A stretch of DNA of 64,000 nt, from positions 682,001-746,000 of the forward strand of contig JYIP02000005.1 in assembly GCA_001051155.2 (NCBI GenBank), in the 5' to 3' direction. How positions within the stretch are numbered: the stretch's first letter is position 1; each line of letters opens with the position of its first letter. Positions 55,335-64,000 of this stretch are shown piece by piece. A program made the position numbers and the translations under genes. Below the pieces are notes generated by a model. It did no database searches, was not told the origin of the DNA, and saw only the letters and a list, made by a program, of their open reading frames with translations. The stretch is from Chrysoporthe austroafricana. Its lineage: Eukaryota > Ascomycota > Sordariomycetes > Diaporthales > Cryphonectriaceae.

Positions 55335-56626
55335 TTAATCTAGAGGACCATGACTCCAAATCCGAGTTGAAGACCGAGCGTCTACCGAGTGAGAGACCTT
55401 CGTGGTTTCGGTCAGAGACTCGGGCCCGGAGTGCCTTTCCTTGAGCGACTCCGTCACAGACGCAAGCATGTACTGCTCGCTCGGGGCCGTCGCGATAGAG
55501 GCGGTCGCTCGTTTGGTGGCCTTGATCATGGAGTCCCGCGCGGCGAGTGACCTCCGGGCCGAACCGCCCTGCCGCTCGCCGTGTATCGCCATCCGGAACA
55601 AGGGCCGAAGGGTGGGCAGGCACGCGCACACGATGCCGAGCGACTGCTCGATAGATGACCACATTGCCGTGTTGATCGTTGTGTAGGTCGGATCCGTCTG
55701 GTTGGACTTCTCAAAGGCGATGATTCTCAGGATGGAAGTGACGCAGACACTAGTGATCATCAACTTGTCAGAAGCTTTGTCCCTGAAGCACGGTCCCCAA
55801 GGTCGTCATTAGGAAGACTCTTGAGGGAGAGGCAGGGGAGCAGGCCCGAGTAGACATCAAGAATCGAGCAATAGCTGAGCGGCCGCCGTAGAGAAACATC
55901 CAGGCAGCATGCTGGTGGGAGAAGGTAAATACTTACAACGAACCCAGAAGAAACATCCCTGTGACGGCCAGCTTGTACCGCAGCTGCAGGTCCAGCCTCC
56001 AGACCATAGGAAGGGGAAGAACCAGTACCGTCACGTCCAGCAGCATGTTTGCGATCCCGTTGGCGCGGAAGAAGCTGACCTCGTTAAAGCATCGTCCAGT
56101 TTGTTGTTTGTCCCAGAAGTAAGACACCGGCTGGCAACCGGCAACGGAAAGGACAACGCATACGACGAAGTAGGTGACGACGAGGACGCCGACGACGTAG
56201 ATGGCGATGGTAAACTTCCGCGAGATCCCGAAGATGCGGTAGTACAGAAAGAGAAGGGCGGACTTGGTGAGGACGGCGTTGAGGAAGTAGACCTCCTGAA
56301 CAGCGAGGAAGGACTTCTGGAAGGCGGTGACAGTCGAGGCTGGGAGGCTGGAGGCGTGATGGCCGTAGCTCAGCCTGCACACCTGGTAGAAGCGGATGGC
56401 TGCCATGACCCAGTTGACAAACTTGACAGGTCAGATCCGGAATGTGCCACAAGAGTAGTTGTCAACTCACCAGAGATGCAAGCACCAACCAGTCATCAAC
56501 CCACAGGCCAGGCGGGGATGGGCCATGGGTTTGGGCAAAGAACCGCGTGGCAACCAAGAAGGTGGCGGGGATGATGGTGATAATCACACCGAGCCATATG
56601 TGCCAGGCAATGTCTGATGAGGCCAT
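55335..56626 (-). CDS. PTH11/rhodopsin-like integral membrane protein, second copy
   Basis: A seven-helix membrane protein of the fungal rhodopsin-domain family. Three exons, 56626-56471, 56421-55937 and 55749-55335, give 351 residues. Introns are 49 nt (GTGAGT...TCAAG) and 187 nt (GTAAGT...CACTAG). Helix 1 is WLGVIITIIPATFLVATRFF, then LWVDDWLVLASL with the signature acidic pair. FVNWVMAAIRFYQVCRLSYG is formed over intron 1. The Cys pair typical of the family is in VAGCQPVSYFWDKQQTGRC. GIANMLLDVTVLVLPLPMVW and YKLAVTGMFLLGSFVCVTSI (across intron 2) are hallmark helices. FEKSNQTDPTYTTINTAMW is the usual extracellular loop. The tail is Ser/Thr/Arg-rich. It is only distantly similar to the gene at 10392, so not a local duplicate. 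Ligand unknown. Confidence 0.9.
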
Positions 56627-57991
56627 GATAACTTTGCAAGGCTATCGCGCCTTGGAGCGTTCGTTTGACAGCCCAACTGCCCGTTCTCGCGCTCACGCGA
56701 CTTCTTGCCGTGTGGTGAGTGGCGAGCGACGATCTGATAAAGAACGAAATGTCTGAGCGTTTCGAAGGTGGCCATAGGATGTGCTGGATAAGGGTATTGA
56801 TATTTGTCCTACTAAGTTATGAAGGACCGTGGTAACCTGGCCCTCAGAGAGATGAGCATCAGGGGCCCTAGTCCCTTGCGAGAATGCTTTGGACAGCCTG
56901 ATACCATAGTACGTAAGTGCCATGTGCATCGGGCCGCAGTTGATCGATCACGACTAATGCCGGCAGGCAGGAGGCGTCGTCTTCGATGTGGACCTTTTGA
57001 TCTACAAGGCAAAAAAAATGGGTCAGTCACCTGAAAGTTCAGCTGCTGGGGGACATAGGACGCAATCTTATTTTCTGCAAAAGGATCAGACAGGCATCCG
57101 CTCACCGCTACGGAGATAGAGCCTCGAAGTGGACGAGGCCGATGGCCTCAAGCCGACGGTCCGTGACGGGCGAACAACATACGTCTTCAGTCAATGGGGA
57201 TAGAGGCCTCGTTTCCTGGCCTGTCTCTTCGGATGCTCAGGTGCATGAAAAGCTTAGTTCTTAAAGCGTTTCAAAACTTGGATTTGCTTTTCTATTGTAC
57301 CCAGTATAATTCATGCTGACCTGGGCCCTACCGTGCTCACTCCCGGAACCACGGGGATTTTGTGGGCCCGACGGACGAACTAGCAAAACTCACATCCTTT
57401 CGTCCGTCGATCCTATCCGAAAAGAAAACCTCTCAGGCTAGATCACATTGGACCATGGTTCGCGCCGTCGTCCAGTCGGATGCAACTTCGGCCCGTTTGG
57501 CGTAGTCTCCGAAGACGGAGAGAACTTCGATCGATGTTGCGCGACTCATGACATTGAGACTCGAAGTATAGTAGGGCGCACATCCTATTTTATTTTTATC
57601 TTTCGGATAGTCGCCTAGATATGTGACCCTACAGGTATGGTATCAAGAATAGGATGGCGGTCTTGTTGTGATGTTATCGCGAGAGAGATCTGTGGCAAAG
57701 TTACAGGTCATTTAGCGGGGTTGATATAGAGCGTGGGGAACTTGGTTACTCCATCGCGATAGCCGGAAAGAGGAGGCCACACATGCACCGTACGTTCGGT
57801 TCCTAGATGAGGGTCCATCCGATCCACCGCTGTTCGCGATATTTCCGTGACCAACAGCAGGTTATGATGGCCCGAAGAGCTGTATAAAGTACAATCGCGT
57901 GCCAACATCCTAGTATTCTGATCGCCTGTCTCCTCGAGCTATCCAGCCCTTTTTTTCTGTTTTTTTTTAGTTGGCACCGATCGTCGGCATC
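56627..57991. other. Divergent intergenic region, 1.4 kb
   Basis: This stretch lies between the rhodopsin-like gene (-) and the second GMC gene (+). No gene is recognised. A long T tract followed by TAG (57950-57970) lies 20 bp before the GMC ATG and looks like a splice acceptor, so a 5'-UTR intron is possible there. Confidence 0.45.
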
Positions 57992-59872
57992 ATGGTGTCA
58001 TTCCGGACACCTTCTTGGACGTTGCTCCTAGTATGTCTCTCGGCGGTCTGTCCCGCAGAGGGGCAACGCCTCTTTAGCTCGTTCTTCGGTGTGCCAGGGA
58101 CAAATGCCACGTACGACTATGTCATCGTGGGTGGTGGCACAGCTGGGCTGGCGCTCGCGACGCGTCTCGCAGAAGGCAACGCCAGTGTTGCTGTCGTCGA
58201 GGCCGGCGGCTTCTACGAGACCGATAATGGCAACCTCAGTGTCGTTCCTGGATATGCGACCTACTTCACGGGCAGCGCGTTGAACAACTTCCAGCCACTG
58301 ATCGACTGGGGAATTGCCACCACCGAACAGGTTGCACCCATCTCCCGACGGCTTCACTATGCCCGAGGGAAGACACTGGGTGGTTCGAGTGCACGGAACT
58401 TCTTCCTGTATCAGAGGCCGACCGTCGACAGCATGCAGAAATGGGCAGATGAGGTTGACGACGACAGTTTTACCTGGGACAACATGCTACCCTACTTTAA
58501 GAAGTCGACGAATTACACACCCTTCTCCAACAGCTCTTACACGAACTCCACCAACCTTCAAGATCCGCAAGCCTTCTTACCCAATGGGGGGCCGGTTCAG
58601 GTCTCCTTCGGCGGCTCGGTCGATCCGTTCGGAACCTGGGCGCGACTCGCTTTTATCGAGGCCGGGATGCTTCAGATTGATGGTCTCAGCAGCGGAAAGC
58701 TTCTTGGCTCCGCATATGCCGCCTTGACCGTGGATCCCACCAACGGGGAGCGGTCCTCTTCCGAGGCCTCGTTTCTGCGGTCCGCCATTGACGCCAAGCT
58801 ACCCGGGCTGACCATCTACAAGAACACCCTCGCAACCCAGATCCTGTTCGGGAGTAACAGCACGCATGCCACCGGGGTCTCGGCTCTCACAGCTGGGACT
58901 TTCGGCACCGGCTCGGTCAACTTCACTCTCTCTGCCCGGCAGGAAGTCATTGTGTCTGCCGGCGCGTTCCAGTCTCCGCAGCTCCTCATGGTCTCGGGCA
59001 TCGGCAACTGTACCGAGCTGGCCAGCTTCGGCATCGAGTGTCGCCGCAACCTCACAGGAGTGGGCAAGAACCTCTGGGACCATCCCATCTTCGGCTCCGC
59101 TCGTCGGGTCAACGTACAGACCGCCTCCGCCTCGGCCAACAGTGCCACCGTTGCGGCCGCGCTGGTGGCCGAATATCTCAGCTCGGCCAGCGGACCGCTC
59201 AGTATCTTCGGCCCGGGATACTACGGGTGGGAGAAGCTGCCGGAGCCGTACCGCAGCAACCTCACCAATAGCACCCGGGCGGCGCTCGACGCGTCGTTCC
59301 CCTCCGACTGGCCTGAGATCGAGTGGCTCCCAGTGGCCGCCTACAACGGCGACAACGAGGACAAGCAGACCGCGGACCCGAAAGACGGGCACAACTACGC
59401 GACGATCAACAGCTGCCTGGTGGCGCCCCTGTCACGGGGGACCGTCAAGCTTGCGGGCCCTGACATGCTGACCCTGCCCGCCGTCGATCCTGGTTGGCTC
59501 TCCGACCCCGCGGATCTCGACTTGGCGGTGCAGACGTTCAGGCGCCAGCGTGCCATCTGGGATTCGCTAGCAGTGTTGGGCGTCGCGGACAGCGAGGAGG
59601 CCTATCCCGGCTCGAGCGTGCAGACTGATGACGAGATCAAGGCCTGGATCGGGGAGAGTATGACCACCGTCTATCATGCCACCGGCACGTGCAAGATGGG
59701 CGTATCGACGGACGAGTCCGCCGTAGTTGACAGCAATGGTATTGTTTTTGGCTTTGACAATGTGAGAGTGGTGGATACAAGCGCGATGCCGTTTCTGACT
59801 CCTGGACATCCGCAGAGTGTCGTCTACGCCATGGCTGAAAGGGTAGCCGACCTTATACTAGATCAGATTTGA
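57992..59872 (+). CDS. Secreted GMC oxidoreductase (FAD-dependent), intronless
   Basis: An aryl-alcohol-oxidase/choline-dehydrogenase-like flavoenzyme. Single exon; the first ATG (57992) gives 626 residues with the signal peptide MVSFRTPSWTLLLVCLSAVC; the open frame upstream has only a TTG. FAD motif: DYVIVGGGTAGLALATRLAE. First GMC signature: GKTLGGSSARNFFLYQRP. Second: ARQEVIVSAGAFQSPQLLM. C-terminal active site: His562 in YHATGTCKMG and His606 in TPGHPQSVVYAMAE, the normal catalytic His pair. Many N-x-S/T sequons fit secretion. The intron-free layout and clear sequence difference from the seven-exon GMC gene at 19838 show separate branches of the family. Substrate unknown; no partner enzyme lies next to it. 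Confidence 0.93.
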   Translation: MVSFRTPSWTLLLVCLSAVCPAEGQRLFSSFFGVPGTNATYDYVIVGGGTAGLALATRLAEGNASVAVVEAGGFYETDNGNLSVVPGYATYFTGSALNNFQPLIDWGIATTEQVAPISRRLHYARGKTLGGSSARNFFLYQRPTVDSMQKWADEVDDDSFTWDNMLPYFKKSTNYTPFSNSSYTNSTNLQDPQAFLPNGGPVQVSFGGSVDPFGTWARLAFIEAGMLQIDGLSSGKLLGSAYAALTVDPTNGERSSSEASFLRSAIDAKLPGLTIYKNTLATQILFGSNSTHATGVSALTAGTFGTGSVNFTLSARQEVIVSAGAFQSPQLLMVSGIGNCTELASFGIECRRNLTGVGKNLWDHPIFGSARRVNVQTASASANSATVAAALVAEYLSSASGPLSIFGPGYYGWEKLPEPYRSNLTNSTRAALDASFPSDWPEIEWLPVAAYNGDNEDKQTADPKDGHNYATINSCLVAPLSRGTVKLAGPDMLTLPAVDPGWLSDPADLDLAVQTFRRQRAIWDSLAVLGVADSEEAYPGSSVQTDDEIKAWIGESMTTVYHATGTCKMGVSTDESAVVDSNGIVFGFDNVRVVDTSAMPFLTPGHPQSVVYAMAERVADLILDQI

Positions 59873-62298
59873 TAACATCTGAATTGAATTGCCTATGAAA
59901 CTCGGATCTTCGTTCATGCACCTTGACAATATATTTTGCTGGTCCTTCAGCATTGAACATAAGGACTGGCAATGTACTGATATTCAATATCTTGTTCTGC
60001 CATACATCGCGTCATTACTAATGACTTTACTAGCACAGGTTGCCTCATAAAGGGTCGGCTCAAAAGAATACGCTTCATGAATAGTGGGCCACGCTCTGTA
60101 GTTCCGCTTCACCAGTACTTAATAAGGTTGATTTGCCAACTGGAGTACTCATTCAGTAAGCAGGCTGCAGCAAGCCGACTATATCGGATAGTCGTTTTCT
60201 AAATTAGGCAGTTGACATCTTCAACATGATTAGTGGCCTCGTCACTTACATTACCTAGGTAGTGATGGACTGCCTTATGTTAGCATGGGAGATATGCCAA
60301 CTACTAAGTAGGTATTATCGCTGTTTATACAAGCAACTCCACTACTGACACCGCTCTACTAAACTTTCATTATATAAAGCGCTGATGCAGGATGTCGCGA
60401 CCGGTACAAAAAAAAAAAAAAAAAAAAAAAAAAACCCGGTTACCCCTAAAAAAACACCCACTCCCTTAGGTTTGGCTAGCGTTCCTCGCCTCCGAGCTGT
60501 CGGGGTCAATCCCCTTTGCCATGGCCATAATCGGCCATACAGTGAGCTCCGGGCCCGGGTCTTGAAAAGCTATTCCTATCGCAGCTCTCGATCCCCGTGC
60601 GCAGCATCGATGAGTTGAAGGGCTTCGGAAGGCAGCATGTATTGCGGAAGCCATCATATGTGGCAGTATAGCAGTGGTCAAGCCGGTTGAATTTCTACAG
60701 ACAGGACTGCTGCTAGGAGTATGATATTAATTAATAGCTGACTATCTTATCCCTGTCATCGTCGCCGGTAAAGGCGGAGTGGAGTTGAGTGCTGCACGTC
60801 CCCTAACCTTCAGCCGGGGTGGGGTGGTACTTTGTATCTATGAAAAGTACAGACCCCTTAATCTCTACCACAGGCATTAATATTCATGATCCTCCCTGGG
60901 ACTTGTCCTGGGCTAAACTCGCTGTTGCTTACTTTTCTCGCGTGCAGCCCTGCAAAGCCGCTTACTGCGTGCTAGGCCATATTGTAGCGCCGGACTGCAA
61001 AGCGCAGCCAATCCACTTGCGAAGCGAAGCCAAGTTTGCTTACCAGCAGCTAGCGCCTCGGTCTCGCTTTCTTATCCATGAAGCAAAGATTAGCGTTGTA
61101 TATTTATAATGACGTCTAGATGAGTTACTACTTCAGATTGAAATGAAAGTATTACGGGTTAATAATCATTACTTTGGAATTTTGGTTGTAACAGCAGTGG
61201 GCTGCTCCTTATAATTTAGATGTAGTAGGTTGAAGTAGCGGAATACGAAGAATGCGTAAATCGGGGGTATGTATAATATCGGAGAGCAATAGGCGAGAGA
61301 ACAAAGTATCTTGTTGAGACACGGTGAGTCAAGACTCAACAAGTGGGTGGTGCAAGCCGGGGGGGGATCAGCTGGCTTGCTCGGAGCTCGTGATGGTGTG
61401 GATATTGCTTCTGCCAGCGGATCGCCGGGCCTATTAAGAGCGGTCCAGAACGGGTACGGGAGTTTTGAAACGGACAGCTGAGCAAAGCTCGTGTGGCTGT
61501 GCAGCGACGTTGCGCTCGCTCTTTCGGGGAAAATCTTGGTAGGGCTGAGCCGGTCCCCTCTTGATGTCGCAATGTCTGCAACGCCAAGCACAGGCTGTGC
61601 AGATGCCATTCGACAAAGTCTGGTGAGATGATACCAAAACACGGTGGTGATGCACAAGCAAGTGCATAGTAATGCCACCACTCTTTGTGGGGGGGGGGGG
61701 TGTTGCGGGACTCTCCGCTGTGGAGTGGAAACGATCAATCAGCTCACCAGGCGCGCCAGCCTGGCCAGGTCATGCGCGAAGGTTATTAATAGGGAACGGA
61801 GAATGCTCTGGTGCAAAACACCCCGAGTCCGGTCGACAATGGTGTCTGCTACCTGAGCGTCTTGGCGTGGTTGAAACCCCTGCCTGGCGGAAACGGCGGC
61901 ATCGAGACAAGAGGTCGGCGGAATTGATGGGAGGCTCGGCGGAACTTTGAGGTCAATCTCTATGGGGTCGTGTGAAAAGGTGAATCAGTCATGAGAGGTT
62001 TCGGAATGGTTTGGGCGCCCTCTTTGCCAGGATGTCGATGCCTGCGGCTTGCGGGATGTGGATAAAGTCCGGCACACCCTGGAAATGGGCTCACCGTCCC
62101 ACAGCCTGGGACGATACTTAGAGGTGCTCGGCCGACTTGTTCCTGAGCTTTCTATTCTCGACCGCTACCATAACTTTCACCGCCACCTAAAGTGTACCTT
62201 AGATTGGGCCCAAGCCATCGTTGCTACGGCTAAGCAATATTGATCATCGATCAGCGGCATCAGACAGTCCACATTATCTCACAGAACCATCCTCGAAA
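59873..62298. other. AT-rich intergenic, 2.4 kb, no gene recognised
   Basis: ORFs are short and overlap antisense. It contains a 27-base poly-A run and a poly-G run near 61690. A 189-codon minus-strand frame at 61169-61738 has a hydrophobic patch (VVALLCTCLCITTVFWY) but no domain and a weak start, so it is not called. Confidence 0.4.
60408..60434. repeat. Poly(A) tract, 27 bases
   Basis: An uninterrupted run of 27 A lies in intergenic DNA. It could mark the 3' end of a retroposed copy on the plus strand, but the sequence before it is not recognisable and no target duplication was found. Confidence 0.85.
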
Positions 62299-62997
62299 AT
62301 GTTGTTGAAGAAATTCAGAAAAAGCTTCAAGGTGGAGAAGAAGTATTATACCGAGGAGACGATGGTGATCGAGAGCTATAATCCCTGCGGACAGCGAACT
62401 CCAAATCACGGCGCTTTTGCCAGCACCATGTCGTCTCACAGCGGAGGCCGAAGTTCTTGGACCAGTTCTTCGGCATCGGACAGTGGTTATGGAAGCTTCA
62501 GCGGCAGCGATTCCCGGACACTCGGCTCACAGTTCGAGGATATACATACTGTGGCATCCCTCCCGCCGCCACCAAGCAGGTGGACCACATATTCGTCCAG
62601 TGTCTACTCAGGGGACGCGGACCGGTTTGACAGCCTCGAGCCGATGCCGACCACAGTTGAGGACGAAGAGGAGGATATGTTCGACATGCCCCCGGTTTCG
62701 GCGGCAGAATATCACGAAGATCCTTTCGATCTCCCGCCAAGGACGCTGAGCTGTTATTCCAACAACTTCACTGCCAAGTCACGTTTTGCGAGGCTTAACC
62801 AGCTTCCGGCCGCAACCCCAAGAGCACTAGTATTGTCGGACAATGTCTTACATGAGAGTGCCGGCACTGAGACGCAAGAGCCCAAGGGAGACTTTAAAGG
62901 GAAACGAGGGAAATGGAATCCGAAGGGATCATTGTCAGTGGCAAGGCTGCCTTCTCAGCTCAGGAGGCTATCATTTGGGAAAACAAGCAAAGAATGA
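62299..62997 (+). CDS. Unidentified small Ser-rich protein
   Basis: No family is recognised. Single exon, 232 residues, starting MLLKKFRKSFKVEKKYYTEE, a basic amphipathic start. This is followed by a Ser/Gly-rich low-complexity segment (SSASDSGYGSFSGSDSRT), an acidic patch (EDEEEDMFDMPP), and a basic end (KGKRGKWNPKGSLSVARL and QLRRLSFGKTSKE). There is no signal peptide, membrane span or known motif. RLSF and KSRF are possible kinase sites. Composition and a clean ATG support coding. It stands alone, about 0.5 kb before the truncated gene at the right edge. Confidence 0.6.
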   Translation: MLLKKFRKSFKVEKKYYTEETMVIESYNPCGQRTPNHGAFASTMSSHSGGRSSWTSSSASDSGYGSFSGSDSRTLGSQFEDIHTVASLPPPPSRWTTYSSSVYSGDADRFDSLEPMPTTVEDEEEDMFDMPPVSAAEYHEDPFDLPPRTLSCYSNNFTAKSRFARLNQLPAATPRALVLSDNVLHESAGTETQEPKGDFKGKRGKWNPKGSLSVARLPSQLRRLSFGKTSKE

Positions 62998-63527
62998 AGA
63001 GAGAGATGTGCAAATAGATCATCTGGAGGACAGCTAGATGGGGATTCGTCACTCACTTAAGCGTCTCTGCCTTCGGCTACACACCTGCGTCCCCGAAAGG
63101 AGGTAGACATGTTGAAAGGCATAGAAGCCAGAGCGGCAAGGTAGTAGGCCATTCAAAATCTACATCTTCCAGTTCTGTGTAAATCACCATGGTTACTCAA
63201 TCAAATCTTTCCAAGGGGAGCTCCAAGACATGATATTAGAAACGACTTGATGAGGCTATCAAAGTATCTACCTACCTACCTACCTATCTAGGTAGGTAGA
63301 GTAGACATACCAGCAACCTCCAATCTGACAACTTTTAAGGTTGTCGGAAGTTTTCGTGAGGGATGATTAGAAGAAGCCTAGCTGCTTATACTTGCTTTTG
63401 TCATTGAATTTTGCCATGGGCTGGGAAGTCTGGAAACTCAGGTCGTTTGGTGTCATACAGCCTGCATACAGCTGTCTTCTTACCCACCTAGCTCTCATTC
63501 AAACTCCACTAACCAATGTTACTCCAG
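62998..63527. other. Intergenic spacer with CTAC repeat palindrome
   Basis: No gene is recognised. CTAC units at about 63267-63288, followed by GGTAGGTAG, could form a short hairpin (63267-63300). Confidence 0.5.
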
Positions 63528-64000
63528 ATGACAAGCAGATCAGGGAACCATCACCAGACTGGGTGCCTGAGATCACTCGCGGTATCAGACATGTGGTCCA
63601 TAAGCAGGAGGTTATCATATGGGCCGTTTTTGGGTGCAGGGTACGGCTTGACATTCATAAAGACGTTAGCCGGACAACGCGCCTTTCGACCAGCAGCAAT
63701 CGAGGCTGTACAGCAGACCAGAGCGATTATAAAGGCTAGTAAATTTGGCGAATCGAGTTTCAAGGCATCCAGATGGATGAACGACTTCGAGGAGGCTCCC
63801 GATGGCTACAGCAGCTTGAAGAGAGTCTTGCGCATGACGATGGACTGGGTGCTGGAGGACAAGCCCGGCCAATGCCCGAAGGAGGTGCTCCGCCCATTGT
63901 ACAAGCAGAATTATTTTCTCAGGATTAATCCTCTGCACTGCGCTCTGATCAAAAACGACCTGTATCGATCTCTCCATTGGCACGTGGCCACAATTCTCTT
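63528..64000 (+). CDS. Partial gene running off the right edge (unidentified)
   Basis: A plus-strand frame is open from an ATG at 63528 to the window end (157 codons) without a stop. The first 30 codons look less protein-like, so the real exon may begin later, around SYGPFLGAGYGLTFIKTLAG. The rest reads well, for example SSFKASRWMNDFEEAPDGYS, LRMTMDWVLEDKPGQC and LHCALIKNDLYRSLHWH. No family is recognised. The antisense strand is also open over much of it, so confidence is moderate. Confidence 0.5.
   Translation, partial: MTSRSGNHHQTGCLRSLAVSDMWSISRRLSYGPFLGAGYGLTFIKTLAGQRAFRPAAIEAVQQTRAIIKASKFGESSFKASRWMNDFEEAPDGYSSLKRVLRMTMDWVLEDKPGQCPKEVLRPLYKQNYFLRINPLHCALIKNDLYRSLHWHVATIL

Noticed and set aside
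55909..56574. 221-codon plus-strand ORF
   Set aside because: It is antisense to the second rhodopsin-like gene, whose helices and splice sites are clear on the minus strand.
57971..57991. An upstream start for the second GMC enzyme giving MAPIVGI at the N-terminus
   Set aside because: That first codon is TTG, not ATG. The ATG at 57992 begins a clean signal peptide.
63267..63300. Telomere-like repeat
   Set aside because: The unit is CTAC/GTAG, not the fungal TTAGGG, and it sits inside ordinary intergenic DNA.

Overview
The window is nuclear DNA of a filamentous ascomycete (Pezizomycotina, probably a Sordariomycete; the class is inferred). Genes are split by short GT-AG introns (about 40-195 nt). 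The gene content is typical of that group: two PTH11/rhodopsin-like seven-helix proteins, two secreted GMC oxidoreductases, a type B carboxylesterase, a GT32 Och1-like glycosyltransferase and Helo-like fungal N-terminal-domain proteins. I see no rRNA, canonical tRNA, CRISPR or bacterial-style operon. Exon joins below were read by eye from splice signals and reading frame; no RNA data or searches were available.

Layout. 1-5.3 kb: a long disordered nuclear-type protein (-). 5.9-9.7 kb: an SMP-30/gluconolactonase-like enzyme (-) and a CYP7/CYP8-like P450 (-). 10.4-14.7 kb: a rhodopsin-like membrane protein (+) and an amino-acid/GABA-type permease (+). 16.9-22.1 kb: a secreted carboxylesterase and a secreted GMC oxidoreductase in tandem (+). 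22.6-24.4 kb: a MYND-finger protein (+). 25.3-26.9 kb: a GT32 glycosyltransferase (-), divergent from an acyltransferase-3 membrane protein (+, 29.6-31.4 kb) across 2.7 kb of GC-rich DNA. 33.3-43.2 kb: a gene-poor repeat island with a reverse-transcriptase relic, dispersed SINE-like repeats, LTR-like sequence, and a head-to-head pair of Helo-like genes, one intact and one dead. 43.3-50.9 kb: an unidentified protein (+), a Deinococcus-Rnl-type RNA ligase (-), an MDR dehydrogenase (+) and an unidentified basic protein (+). 51.6-53.3 kb: a triose-phosphate/nucleotide-sugar-type transporter (-) with an apparent 6-nt microexon. 55.3-56.6 kb: a second rhodopsin-like protein (-). 58.0-59.9 kb: a second GMC oxidoreductase (+). 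62.3-63.0 kb: a small unidentified protein (+), then a gene running off the right edge.

How the genes fit together. No polyketide synthase, peptide synthetase or terpene cyclase is present, so the oxidative and transport genes are not called a metabolite cluster. The esterase-GMC pair is the only neighbouring set with a plausible shared extracellular role. The clearest unusual biology is the Helo-like pseudogene. It is cut by two solo LTR-like elements of the same family in opposite orientations, each with its own 5-bp target duplication, and lies back-to-back with an intact relative. Other points of note are the microexon, a GC-AG intron, a 40-nt intron, a stop-free 57-nt intron, and an out-of-frame coiled-coil tail behind the gene at 43.3 kb.
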